Notes: generated by a model not told the origin, from the letters alone. A stretch of DNA of 13,040 bases from Planctomycetaceae bacterium (GCA_018658605.1 JABHUV010000058.1:1-13040), one strand, 5' to 3'; positions 1-7,394 are shown, counted from the first letter of the stretch. Numbers and translations: made by a program.

Positions 1-477
1 AGGTAGGTTTTCGCGAGGGCCAAATTCGTGCGATACGACAGAACCCATACTTGGGAATTCCAAGGCCGGGCTAGGGCGATAGCCGGTGAACATGTTATGA
101 GTTCCACGTTCGTGAGCGGCTTCACCGTGTGTCATCGAACGACAGATCGCTATTTTGTCAGCGATCTTTGCAGTATTCTTCATCATTTCATTGAGACGAG
201 TTCCGGGCACATTGGTTTCAATGCTATCCATCGGTCCACGATACTCAATTGGAGCAAAGGGTTTGGGGTCCCAAGTCTCTTGGTGAGCGCAGCCACCAGG
301 GAGATAGATATAGATGACCGATTTAGCGGGACCTTCTTTACTCTCGTAAAATTTTTGGTCACCACGAGCTTCTTCCATTCGTAAGTAGTCTGACAGGCTA
401 AGCCCCAGTCCACCTAAGAATCCAACTTGCATAAAGGATCGACGCCCAATACTGCTGCCCTTGCACTTGTTAACCAT
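1..477 (-). CDS. DUF1501 family Tat-exported protein, N-terminal part (runs off left edge)
   Basis: I translated this partial gene by hand: 159 codons are open from an ATG at 477 to the window edge. Residues 11-16 (GRRSFM) form a twin-arginine motif, followed by a Gly/Leu-rich hydrophobic stretch (about 17-32), so the protein is probably Tat-exported. Next come YLPGG (58-62), H65 and W69-D70-P71, then MTHGEAAHERGTHNMFTGY from residue 115. These are hallmarks of the DUF1501 family, an alkaline-phosphatase/sulfatase-like fold greatly expanded in planctomycetes. Family members are usually above 400 aa, so roughly the last two thirds are missing. The start is supported by a GGAG Shine-Dalgarno at 484-487, 6 nt from the ATG. 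In planctomycetes such genes often follow DUF1549/DUF1553 (cytochrome-domain) genes, but none precedes it here. The substrate is unknown. Family call secure, function not. Confidence 0.88.
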   Translation of the reverse strand, partial: MVNKCKGSSIGRRSFMQVGFLGGLGLSLSDYLRMEEARGDQKFYESKEGPAKSVIYIYLPGGCAHQETWDPKPFAPIEYRGPMDSIETNVPGTRLNEMMKNTAKIADKIAICRSMTHGEAAHERGTHNMFTGYRPSPALEFPSMGSVVSHEFGPRENLP

Positions 478-511
478 CGGTTTCTCCGCGTGTGGTTGTA
501 ATGATGTTGCG

Positions 512-524
512 ACAGGTGACCTGT
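512..524. promoter_or_regulatory. Perfect inverted repeat upstream of the DUF1501 gene (candidate operator)
   Basis: ACAGGT-G-ACCTGT is a perfect 6+1+6 palindrome. It lies 35-47 nt upstream of the DUF1501 start codon and 25-37 nt before its Shine-Dalgarno. Position and symmetry fit a dimeric-repressor operator, but no regulator family is recognised and no clear -10/-35 pair was found beside it. Inference only. Confidence 0.35.
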
Positions 525-707
525 ACACAAATCAAAAAATAAAATTGACTATGGAATAAACGGTTTCTCAATCGAGATGATTTGAAAACGTATCAAATAT
601 AGGTTTGTTTAACAATTTATTGTAACGAATTGAGAACAACAAATGTTGAATTTCGATGCGTTATCGCTGTTAATATTAAAGGTGGGTGCGTTGTCGTTTT
701 TTAGTCT

Positions 708-735
708 GTTGGTGGGTTGTTGTTGGTGGGTTGTT
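708..735 (+). repeat. Two perfect tandem copies of a 14-bp GT-rich unit
   Basis: The unit GTTGGTGGGTTGTT occurs at 708-721 and again at 722-735 with no mismatch. A related GGTGGGT occurs at 681-687. The two copies place four G-runs (GG, GGG, GG, GGG) on the plus strand, so a two-layer quadruplex is formally possible. The repeat could equally be slippage-derived noise. Confidence 0.8.
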
Positions 736-877
736 AATTAAGTGACGTTCGTCAAATGCAAAAAACACCAAATGATGAAGTTACTTGTTTACCAGAAAAC
801 GCAGACGTACCATAAAAAGTACCTATGAGTCAATTGTAAGTCAATCATTCCAACGGGGGGGATGTGAAAATCAGCGT

Positions 878-905
878 GTTTAAGGGTGTTTTCGCACTGT
901 TAAAC
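878..905 (-). terminator. Weak stem-loop downstream of csrA
   Basis: GTTTAA (878-883) pairs with TTAAAC (900-905), and inside it GTG pairs with CAC around a 6-nt loop. The element lies about 77 nt past the csrA stop codon. It is AT-rich and lacks a following T-run, so it is at best a poor intrinsic terminator or a 3'-end stabilising hairpin. Confidence 0.25.
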
Positions 906-981
906 GCGTTGATTTGATGGTTGTTGTGGGATTTCCCCTCTAGTTCTATAAGTGTTTAAAATTAATTGTAATGTGGATGCT

Positions 982-1212
982 CTATGATGCCAGTGGTAGT
1001 GCTCTGAGATCTGCTTCGATCAGTAGTTTGCTTGGATGCTGTAGCGTATGAGGTTCTTCTGGGTATCGTTCTAATTCATCACGTAGCACTTTGACGTCGG
1101 CAGGAGCTTCGATTCCTAATCGCACCTTGTCTCCACTGACCTTTACAATTGTTAATGTTATCGAATCGCCAAGTTTAATTTTTTCGCAAACCTTGCGTGA
1201 TAGTACCAGCAT
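982..1212 (-). CDS. csrA: CsrA, global carbon-storage/translation regulator
   Basis: A 76-aa small dimeric RNA-binding protein that binds GGA motifs in mRNA leaders and usually blocks ribosome access. The N-terminus MLVLSRKVCEKIKLGDSI, followed by VRLGIEAPADVKVLRDELE, is the full CsrA/RsmA fold. Leu4 and Arg44, the RNA-contact residues established for E. coli CsrA, are at the same positions here. About 25 residues after the core form a variable tail ending LPLAS. The ATG has a strong GGAGG (1223-1227) 10 nt upstream. That site is itself a GGA motif (AUCGGAGGCAU in the mRNA), so autoregulation is plausible, as in other bacteria. There is no fliW or flagellar gene beside it; the upstream neighbour on the same strand is an uncharacterised 103-codon gene, 272 bp away. 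Targets cannot be inferred from this window. Confidence 0.95.
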   Translation of the reverse strand: MLVLSRKVCEKIKLGDSITLTIVKVSGDKVRLGIEAPADVKVLRDELERYPEEPHTLQHPSKLLIEADLRALPLAS

Positions 1213-1283
1213 ATTTCAAATGCCTCCGATTGTTATAATTAATATATTTGGGCTTTACCGAGGTTCCGGGCAGAAGGGAAAGG

Positions 1284-1361
1284 GAGCGTTCAAACGAGCA
1301 CATTAACGTTATGCAGCTATCCATTGTTTGCCGATAATGCATCGCGTTCGTTGGAACGCTC
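1284..1361. other. Long imperfect hairpin between csrA and the 103-codon gene
   Basis: GAGCGTTC (1284-1291) is exactly complementary to GAACGCTC (1354-1361). After a symmetric 1x1 mismatch (A1292 opposite G1353), AACGAGC (1293-1299) pairs with GTTCGTT (1346-1352) through one G-U wobble on the plus-strand RNA. Within the loop ATGCA (1311-1315) can pair with TGCAT (1338-1342). On the minus-strand transcript, the csrA leader, the wobble becomes an A-C mismatch but the 8-bp and 5-bp stems remain. No T-run follows on either strand. It could be a leader element of csrA, a processing site or a small plus-strand RNA. The structure is seen; its function is unknown. Confidence 0.5.
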
Positions 1362-1484
1362 TGAGATTCTCTGCTTTCCGTTCCCTTACGTCTGGTGGTT
1401 CAAGCGTTGTAAGTGATTACACTGCAAGTGCTTGTGACTTGGTAAAGAATAATGATTTTAAATAATGAAAGGATTGTGATCGTG

Positions 1485-1796
1485 CTAGCTGGCAAGTGCC
1501 AATTGTTCACAAGGTTCATTCATGTCAACGGCTAGCTTTTGGCGACGTTGACCTGTTGAGTCATAGAACAGCACGGTATTAGAGATGGTTTCCCAAACGG
1601 CAGTCAGCTTAACGCTTCGTGGACCGTGTAGGCAGAATAGCATTCCACAGGGAGTTCCCTGCTTCGTTAAAACCCGCTCCGAAAGGGGGAATGCTCCAGG
1701 TTGTAAATGATAAAACTCACATAAGACGTTTTGGATTTTTGTCCTAAGGTCCAGCAGGTCCATGACCCGCACTCGCTGGGAGTTCTTTTCTTGCAT
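1485..1796 (-). CDS. Conserved hypothetical protein, 103 aa, upstream of csrA
   Basis: I cannot assign a function. The protein is small, with no signal peptide or membrane segment, so it is presumably cytoplasmic. The middle carries a motif-like block (QGTPCGMLFCLHGPRSVKL, then TAVWE and TVLFYDSTGQR) that resembles, from memory, conserved planctomycete hypotheticals; I could not search for it. Two cysteines sit in that block (GTPCGMLFC) and two more lie elsewhere. The ATG at 1796 is chosen because a purine-rich AAAAGAGAG lies just upstream, though closely spaced. An internal ATG at 1763 (MDLLDLRTK) would give 92 aa but has no Shine-Dalgarno. It lies on the same strand as csrA, 272 bp upstream. 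Like CsrA, it ends in Leu-Ala-Ser. Confidence 0.75.
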   Translation of the reverse strand: MQEKNSQRVRVMDLLDLRTKIQNVLCEFYHLQPGAFPLSERVLTKQGTPCGMLFCLHGPRSVKLTAVWETISNTVLFYDSTGQRRQKLAVDMNEPCEQLALAS

Positions 1797-2181
1797 AACT
1801 CTCTTTTCAATCCATAAACAATCAAGCTAATGACGCCGATTGGCCATGTCTTAATATAGGGTGAATGGGAATAAAAGGTGATATGGAGACTATCGGGAGT
1901 TGGTGCAAGATTAATTGATTAGGGAATTGGTTTCTTTCAAAAAGGCCAAAAAGAATGGGTGTGATATGCCGGACAAGTCGTGTGTAACGATTATGCGGTT
2001 TTGAGATGTTTATGGGTTTAACAGACGATCACTGTTTGGACTTAAATAGGCATTTATTGATCCTATAAGCAATACTTAACGTACTATGGTTTGACTGCCC
2101 AAAAAATGTTCTGTGTGGACTGGGATAAAATCGGCCTACTGTGGCTATCTGTCATAATGAAGCGATGTATAAAGGGATTCG
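1797..2181. other. 385-bp divergent intergenic region
   Basis: The spacer separates the minus-strand 103-codon gene from the plus-strand decarboxylase gene, so it must hold two promoters. I found a TTGACT at 2091-2096 and CATAAT at 2153-2158 on the plus strand, but they are not correctly spaced for one promoter. On the minus strand there is a TATATT (plus 1853-1858) without a good -35. AAAGGG at 2171-2176, 5 nt before the ATG at 2182, serves as the decarboxylase Shine-Dalgarno. No convincing gene or RNA was seen. Confidence 0.5.
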
Positions 2182-3156
2182 ATGTCTATTAAGAAGCGAG
2201 TGTTAATCACAGGGGGAGCTGGTTTTTTGGGCTCTTTTCTATGCGAGAGCATGGTCGAACGTGGCCATGACGTGATTTGTTTGGACAACTTCTTTACTAG
2301 CCAAAAGGTGAATGTCCAGCATTTATTATGTCACAGCAACTTTGAGCTTGTGCGGCACGACGTCACGATGCCGATTTGGTTAGAGGTCGACGAAATCTAC
2401 AACTTGGCATGTCCGGCTGCTCCCGGTCATTATCAGTTCAATCCCATCAAGACACTGAAGACATCAGTACTTGGCGCGATTCATGTTCTTGGGATGGCTA
2501 AACGATGTCGTGCTCGAGTGTTACAAGCATCGACGAGTGAAGTTTATGGAGATCCACGTGAGCATCCCCAAACGGAATCTTATCGAGGGAGTGTCAATCC
2601 AGTGGGACCGCGGGCATGTTACGACGAGGGTAAACGAGCAGCAGAGACACTGTTTATGGATTACCACCGTTGCCATGATATTGATATCCGTATCGTGCGA
2701 ATTTTCAATACGTATGGCCCACGCATGCACCCATTTGATGGCCGTGTTGTTTCTAACTTTATTCGACAAGCACTACACCACGAACCAATTACGATTTTTG
2801 GGGATGGATCGCAAACTAGATCCTTTTGCTATCGAGATGACCTTGTTTGCGGCTTAATTGCTATGATGGAGAATACCGTAGGTTTCTCTGGCCCCGTGAA
2901 TATTGGAAATCCAGGTGAATTTACAATTTTAGAACTAGCTGAAAAAGTCATCGAGATCACCGACAGTCGCAGTAAAATTATTCACGAAGAATTACCGACT
3001 GACGATCCGACGCGTCGACAACCGGATATTTCCTTAGCGCAAGAAAAACTCGGCTGGGAACCCACCATCGACTTAGCAACTGGGTTGGCAGAAACAGTGA
3101 AGTGGTTTCGCAGTATCAATATGAGTGACTACCGTCCCCCGACGCCAAATTTCTAG
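2182..3156 (+). CDS. uxs: UDP-glucuronate decarboxylase (UDP-xylose synthase)
   Basis: A cytosolic extended short-chain dehydrogenase that converts UDP-glucuronate to UDP-xylose and CO2 with bound NAD+ (EC 4.1.1.35), supplying a sugar for surface polysaccharide. The NAD-binding motif GGAGFLG is at 11-17 and the substrate loop [12 protein letters not shown] at 74-85. The catalytic region TSEVYG starts at T118 with E120, and Y147-x3-K151 lies in [20 protein letters not shown] (173-182) and [11 protein letters not shown] (274-284) are the decarboxylase-specific signatures that separate it from 4-epimerases and 4,6-dehydratases. At 324 aa it is full length for a soluble bacterial enzyme with no membrane anchor. 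The start has AAAGGG 5 nt upstream. No glycosyltransferase or UDP-glucose dehydrogenase gene is adjacent. It converges with the DUF6807 gene, with only 26 bp between the stops. Confidence 0.93.
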   Translation: MSIKKRVLITGGAGFLGSFLCESMVERGHDVICLDNFFTSQKVNVQHLLCHSNFELVRHDVTMPIWLEVDEIYNLACPAAPGHYQFNPIKTLKTSVLGAIHVLGMAKRCRARVLQASTSEVYGDPREHPQTESYRGSVNPVGPRACYDEGKRAAETLFMDYHRCHDIDIRIVRIFNTYGPRMHPFDGRVVSNFIRQALHHEPITIFGDGSQTRSFCYRDDLVCGLIAMMENTVGFSGPVNIGNPGEFTILELAEKVIEITDSRSKIIHEELPTDDPTRRQPDISLAQEKLGWEPTIDLATGLAETVKWFRSINMSDYRPPTPNF

Positions 3157-3182
3157 GTCACGGTTGCCGATTCTACGCCTGC

Positions 3183-4133
3183 TTACTTCTTGACGCTGCT
3201 GTAGATTTTAAATTGCTTGGCGATTTCTGCTTCTTGCGTTGTCCCTTTGTGAATATACACTCGGTAGCGCAGAGTCATCGTTTCACCTTTGGCTAGCGTA
3301 TGCGAACCATCGACGTTGTTGTCCCCTTTGAAATGGTGCAGGCCAAAAGGGTTAGCGGTAAAGAGACCATAAGTTCTGACATGCCAATATGTTGGAAAGC
3401 GAAAGCTGCTGGGATGGTTCATAATAGCAATACCGACCGTGTTGTCTTTAACCGGTCCAACGTAATCAACCCACGGAGCGGCTTTGCCCCACGCGTTACC
3501 GTCTTTGTCACCATTGGCATTGAGAACGGTACCACCTAACATAGAAGTAATCTTCATACTGCCTGCGGTGCGGACTCCAAAGGAACCTTCTTTCGTATCA
3601 CCAAATTTAACGGGCCCATCGCTCGCCGTAACGGTTGTGTCAAAGTCGATCCAGTAGGCGGTTTTGTTAGCCCCAAAAGTGAGTCGGCGGATGTCTTGAC
3701 ACTGTCGTTTTCCGTCGGGCCCGAGCCAATCATTAGTCGTTTCGATAACAGCTGTTTCACCGCTTTTTAGAGTCTTGAATTTTTGATGGATGATGTTGCC
3801 GTGTCCCTCGACTTCACTCCAAAAATCAATGCCATTGACGTCGCCATGGGTGAACCAAAACGAGCGATGGTGAATATGGTCATCTCGTTCATGTTCACCT
3901 GCTTCACGCATTGGATAGGCACGAGTGATTTCGTTGCCGTGTGGTCCCATAAGCGGCCACAATATCGGTTTGGCACCCGACTTGATGAGGTAGTGTGTTA
4001 GTAGCTTGCCGTTGCGAGTCACTTTGACACCACTATCGGTTTCAGTAATCTGAAAGTCATCCGCCGGAGTAACGTTTGACAATGCAAAAATCAGACTGAG
4101 GCAAAGTAGAATACGGGTTGTTCGGGCAATCAT
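3183..4133 (-). CDS. Secreted DUF6807 (PmoA-like) family protein
   Basis: A 316-aa protein with a clear Sec signal peptide: MIARTTR, hydrophobic residues 8-20, likely cleavage near residue 24 (TPA-DD). The signature HERDDHIHHRSFWFTHGDVN (81-100) followed by GIDFW is typical of the DUF6807 family. That family was once mislabelled 'methane oxygenase PmoA' and is common in planctomycetes and other polysaccharide degraders. The His-rich HIHHR, the GSFGVRTAG segment and the NPFGLHHF segment near the C-terminus may form an active or metal site, but this is inference. Members often sit with DUF1080 and oxidoreductase genes in sugar-catabolic clusters; here no such partner is adjacent. The start has only a weak GGAT about 10 nt upstream. 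Enzymatic methane oxidation should not be inferred from the old name. Confidence 0.88.
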   Translation of the reverse strand: MIARTTRILLCLSLIFALSNVTPADDFQITETDSGVKVTRNGKLLTHYLIKSGAKPILWPLMGPHGNEITRAYPMREAGEHERDDHIHHRSFWFTHGDVNGIDFWSEVEGHGNIIHQKFKTLKSGETAVIETTNDWLGPDGKRQCQDIRRLTFGANKTAYWIDFDTTVTASDGPVKFGDTKEGSFGVRTAGSMKITSMLGGTVLNANGDKDGNAWGKAAPWVDYVGPVKDNTVGIAIMNHPSSFRFPTYWHVRTYGLFTANPFGLHHFKGDNNVDGSHTLAKGETMTLRYRVYIHKGTTQEAEIAKQFKIYSSVKK

Positions 4134-4396
4134 GTTGGTTATTATCCGTTACTAGTGAAGTGGTAATTATCAACGGATTGTAACACTCTAGAATTGCGTG
4201 TGCAAACTGTGGACCATTTATAGGAGCCTGCCAGAGGATTTCCGTTCTTAACCAGCATTCAAAATTGAGTCGCTGCGGCCTACAATTGCAACAGCTAAGG
4301 CTGTCCGCCGTGACCAGAGTGAACTCTCATGACTAGGAGTGCGAGGTGGATCAACGTAGCTTGTCGTCAGAAAGAAAGGCATAAGGTCTACAATGC

Positions 4397-4423
4397 CAGT
4401 GCAGGCAGCCATAATGCCTACTG
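4397..4423 (-). terminator. Stem-loop 5 nt downstream of the receptor stop codon
   Basis: AGGCA (4403-4407) pairs with TGCCT (4415-4419) around a 7-nt loop, and the stem continues as CAGT (4397-4400) with ACTG (4420-4423) after a GC bulge. That is nine base pairs immediately after the TonB-dependent receptor stop. No T-run follows on the minus strand, so it is either a non-canonical terminator or a 3'-stabilising hairpin. The rest of the spacer 4134-4396 shows nothing else I can name. Confidence 0.35.
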
Positions 4424-4428
4424 CAACA

Positions 4429-7131
4429 TTAATACAGTGCTTCGACGCCAACGTAGACGAATGCCGGTGCGCCGGTGCGGGGGCCGTAGGGATGCCGCGT
4501 GATCACGTATTTCTCATTGAATAAATTCTGAGCTCCACCGAATATTTTCCAATTCTCGTTGAACATATAGTATGCCGACATGTCCCAGATGAAGTAGGCG
4601 GTTGTGGTACCGTAGCGCGCGTCGGTGGAAACGCCGTCAACAAATGTTTCGTTGCTGGCAGTGGTGTAGGTCGCATCGGAGTAGGTGCCAGTGATATCAA
4701 ATCCACTCTTGTCAAAATGCCATCCAGCCCCAAAGGTTAACGTAAACTCAGGGATGTAAGGAACTCGTGCTCCGGCTTGTCCGTCAGCGAAAATCGACTC
4801 GGCATTATGCGACAACGTATCGGTTAGCAATGCAGCATCGGTGTAGGTGGCACTGACAAACAACGGATTGTTAAAGTCAAGGTTCTTATCAATTCCGCGG
4901 TCGTATTGCAGTGTGAATTCAAGTCCGTTGGCATACAGAGAACCGACTTGGTCGTCGGATTCTGGGTTAGCTCCGGAACCAACATTATCGAGAACAATGA
5001 GATCATTGAAGTGGGAATAAAAGTATAGTAACTGGCCAACGACTGCTCGATCCGGATTCGTATAACGCCAGCCAAATTCGCTGGCGATCACTTCTTCTTC
5101 ACTTAAACCACTGGTCAACTTCTTCGGATCTGGCGGAGAAACTCCTCGATTGATACTTGCTAGGAAACTTAAATTTTCGGTTTTCTTATAGGTTAAGCCA
5201 AGCCCGCCGCTGGTCATGGTCAAGCTTCCGGTCTTATCCTGTGGCGTGTTCTCAGTGGCAAAGCGTTGGTATCGCATGTCCATTTTCTCGACTCGGATTC
5301 CAGGCGTTAACGTCCACTTACCGCGACTCATCCGGTCCATTGCCCAGAACGCAGTTGCATTGGTCGTTTGGCGACGGTCGCCAGCGGCTCCCCAGGTTCC
5401 TGCCTCAAATCCCGAAACGCCTCCGACTGAATTGGTTTCATAGAAATCCTGCCGTTGGAATCGGCGAATGCGATCTGCGTTGAAACGCAGTCCCAATTGA
5501 ATGTCATGATCCCACTTAGACCCTTGCATCGCTAAGTTCATGACGCCCTGATAGCCCCAAGAATAATAGTCGCGATTATTATGCTTAACACCGAGGACTC
5601 CGGCTTGCGTACCATTGAGTACTCCATACCCGGCTGCGTTGCCAAGGGGGTCGCCGAGTACATTAGAGATACCATAGCTGGTGCCCATACTAGCGAGATC
5701 GCCATCGTAGATCTTGTTGAGTTTATACCAGTCGCGGTGGAATTTGTTGTAGTACACTGTTTGCGCAATTGTCATCCAGTCAACTTCTTGATCAGCAATG
5801 ATCCAACGCAGGTAGTTTCGCGCGCCGTAGGTCTGCATGTTATCAAAGCGAGTACCGCTATAACGAGCATAGGGGTCGGCATTGAAGTCTGCCATTGTTT
5901 GTCCCACGTAGCCTTCATTGGCTTGGAATGAAGTGTATCCAGTTTTCACTTCAAAGCGTTGATAAGTGTCGACATCACCAGGTTCCCAAAACATCTTGAA
6001 CATAGGTTCTTGCTTGGTGAACCCGGTGTCTTGAGCGTTTTGCGTGGGGTAATTTACGCCGCCGATTTTTCGGAATCCGTCTGTTTCCCGAAAATATCCT
6101 TCGATCAACCAACCCACTCTGCCACCATTAGGAGTTTCCATGGTATTACCGAGCCACGTATGCATCCGCATTTCATTGTTCGTGCCAAACAAGAAATTCA
6201 TGTAAATGGTTTTGCGATCGGGAATGGGAGTGGAGAGGAAGTTAATCGCTCCACCGGTGCTGTGTGGTCCAAATTGTATCTGGCTACTGCCCTTAAATAC
6301 TTCGACGGCACTCATGCGTCCGACTGTAGGGAAGAAGTAGGCCGAAGGTGCTGAGTAGGGAGCGGGAGCAACGAGGATGCCATCTTCCATGAGGGAAATT
6401 TTGGCACTACGTCCCATATCCGCACCGCGTAAGGAAATGTTGGGGAAATTACCGAATCCATCTTCTTCACGTAAATAGACGCCGGGTACGTTGTTAAGGA
6501 TACGGTTAGGGTTGTCGTAAGCTTTGCTCTTGAGAGGTCCAAGTTCCAGAAAAGCTCCGGAACCACCCGCATCAAAAGCACCTTCGAGGTCGCCGAAGAT
6601 TGTGCCTGATCCCAGCACAGGGTCAAAGGCAGGGCGGTGTCCTTCCACGGTGACGCCAGGAACGGTTGTTGGTTCGTCATCGTCGCTGTTTGCTTTTACA
6701 GTATCCGCAGCTTTATCGGGCTCTTCAGAGTCCGTCGCGGTGTCTTGGGCGACTTGCGGTCCACTGCTCACTTCGTCGTCGAGTTGTATTGCGCTTTCAG
6801 TTTCGAACAATTCATCAAGCAGTTGTTTTGGGGCCACAAGTAGCGGTTTGTTCAATAGTTTCTGCAGCGGTTTTTCTGTTTCTTCAGTTAGACTCGCCGT
6901 GTTCTCTTCTGACACTTCAGCTTGAGCCTCTACATCGTTAGCCGGCAGGGGTTCTGATTCTTCTGGAGTAACACCCGGCGCTGTTGGAATAGCCGTTGCG
7001 GAAAGCGTGGGTGTTTTCGACGAAGGTAATGTGTCCTCTGCAGCGGCTACATAGGTTAGGCCGATTGCGGAGATGCTGGCAACGATCCAGCGCAGTGATC
7101 GATGTTTACTGACGAATTGTTTTCTTTGCAT
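4429..7131 (-). CDS. TonB-dependent outer-membrane receptor, FecA-like
   Basis: A 900-aa outer-membrane beta-barrel importer powered by TonB-ExbB-ExbD. It has a basic N-terminus, then a hydrophobic signal segment (about 14-31, cleaved near VAAA-ED). A long acidic, low-complexity linker (about 32-156) follows where FecA-type transducers carry a signalling (STN) domain; none is recognisable. TTVPGVTVEG (155-164) is a candidate TonB box. The plug domain (about 205-305) reads NPNRILNNVPGVYLREEDG, then NISLRGADMGRSAKISLMED and PAPYSAPSAYFFPTVGRM, ending in GSSQIQFGPHSTGGAINF. This pattern matches FecA/ferric-dicitrate-type receptors. The barrel fills the rest and ends with AFVYVGVEALY, an aromatic-terminated final strand. 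The start has a weak GGA 7 nt upstream that lies inside a potential leader helix. The operon context suggests a ferric chelate or haem substrate, but the ligand is not determinable. Confidence 0.92.
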   Translation of the reverse strand: MQRKQFVSKHRSLRWIVASISAIGLTYVAAAEDTLPSSKTPTLSATAIPTAPGVTPEESEPLPANDVEAQAEVSEENTASLTEETEKPLQKLLNKPLLVAPKQLLDELFETESAIQLDDEVSSGPQVAQDTATDSEEPDKAADTVKANSDDDEPTTVPGVTVEGHRPAFDPVLGSGTIFGDLEGAFDAGGSGAFLELGPLKSKAYDNPNRILNNVPGVYLREEDGFGNFPNISLRGADMGRSAKISLMEDGILVAPAPYSAPSAYFFPTVGRMSAVEVFKGSSQIQFGPHSTGGAINFLSTPIPDRKTIYMNFLFGTNNEMRMHTWLGNTMETPNGGRVGWLIEGYFRETDGFRKIGGVNYPTQNAQDTGFTKQEPMFKMFWEPGDVDTYQRFEVKTGYTSFQANEGYVGQTMADFNADPYARYSGTRFDNMQTYGARNYLRWIIADQEVDWMTIAQTVYYNKFHRDWYKLNKIYDGDLASMGTSYGISNVLGDPLGNAAGYGVLNGTQAGVLGVKHNNRDYYSWGYQGVMNLAMQGSKWDHDIQLGLRFNADRIRRFQRQDFYETNSVGGVSGFEAGTWGAAGDRRQTTNATAFWAMDRMSRGKWTLTPGIRVEKMDMRYQRFATENTPQDKTGSLTMTSGGLGLTYKKTENLSFLASINRGVSPPDPKKLTSGLSEEEVIASEFGWRYTNPDRAVVGQLLYFYSHFNDLIVLDNVGSGANPESDDQVGSLYANGLEFTLQYDRGIDKNLDFNNPLFVSATYTDAALLTDTLSHNAESIFADGQAGARVPYIPEFTLTFGAGWHFDKSGFDITGTYSDATYTTASNETFVDGVSTDARYGTTTAYFIWDMSAYYMFNENWKIFGGAQNLFNEKYVITRHPYGPRTGAPAFVYVGVEALY

Positions 7132-7136
7132 AAGTA

Positions 7137-7261
7137 AATCCAGATTGTGTTTTTATGGTTGATCCAAAACAGACTCAAAATTGTCCGTTTTGTTGTTTTT
7201 TGCCTGGATTGGGGGCATTGTGAGCTTGCAAAAAAATGCGAGTCATGTCATCACAATCTGG
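7137..7261 (-). promoter_or_regulatory. Receptor leader with mutually exclusive complementary segments over the RBS
   Basis: Just before the receptor ATG, CCAGATTGTG (7140-7149) is a perfect 10-bp inverted match to CACAATCTGG (7252-7261). In the minus-strand mRNA the proximal arm contains the GG of the weak Shine-Dalgarno. The same proximal segment, AATCCAG (7137-7143 on plus), also matches CTGGATT at 7204-7210. The distal arm can instead pair locally, because ATTGTG recurs at 7217-7222. These helices exclude each other, as in RBS-sequestering leaders. Pairing is directly visible; regulation is inference. Confidence 0.4.
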
Positions 7262-7342
7262 GTACGTGCTAATTCGGTTTGGTAGTTTTGCTACCGTTTA
7301 GGAAGAAAACCTGCAACGTAAATCGTCTGCAAAGCGGCAAAC

Positions 7343-7373
7343 TTTAAAGAAAACACAGAAAAACAAACTGTGT
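7343..7373 (-). terminator. Candidate intrinsic terminator after the 265-aa secreted protein gene
   Basis: ACACAG (7353-7358) pairs perfectly with CTGTGT (7368-7373) around a 9-nt loop, 21 nt past the stop codon. Read on the minus strand, the stem is followed directly by a T-rich tail (TTTCTTT). The stem is short and only half GC, so termination is probably partial, which would allow read-through into the receptor gene. Confidence 0.45.
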
Positions 7374-7394
7374 GTGGCCAGAGGTCAACACAAG

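Larger units (their letters stand above)
478..981. other. 504-bp intergenic region without a recognisable gene
   Basis: AT-rich spacer between the DUF1501 start and the csrA stop. I see no convincing small ORF or RNA gene. It holds the DUF1501 Shine-Dalgarno (484-487), a perfect 13-bp inverted repeat (512-524), a perfect tandem duplication of a 14-bp GT-rich unit (708-735) and a stem-loop (878-905) downstream of csrA. These are listed separately. Confidence 0.6.

Noticed and set aside
28..384. Open plus-strand frame of 118 codons at the left edge
   Set aside because: It lies antisense to the DUF1501 gene, whose Tat motif and family signatures are clear; the plus-strand translation has no recognisable domain or good ribosome-binding site.
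1860..2181. Nine GGA motifs on the plus strand, considered as a CsrA-titrating small RNA or a CsrA-regulated leader
   Set aside because: About five GGA are expected by chance in this length, the motifs are not displayed in clear hairpin loops, and no promoter/terminator pair frames them.
2471..2857. Second open frame of 128 codons inside the decarboxylase gene
   Set aside because: It overlaps in another frame a gene with intact catalytic motifs and has no family features of its own.
3183..4133. Calling the DUF6807 protein a methane monooxygenase subunit because of the old family name PmoA
   Set aside because: It has a signal peptide, is soluble-looking, and has no membrane helices of particulate methane monooxygenase; the name is a known misannotation.
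4134..4428. A 67-codon minus-strand frame in and around this spacer
   Set aside because: It overlaps the receptor end in another frame, shows no motif and lacks a convincing start; I treat the spacer as non-coding.
6524..6925. Ser-rich plus-strand open frame of 133 codons
   Set aside because: It is the antisense of the receptor's acidic low-complexity linker; the Ser-rich composition simply mirrors the Glu/Asp/Thr codons on the other strand.
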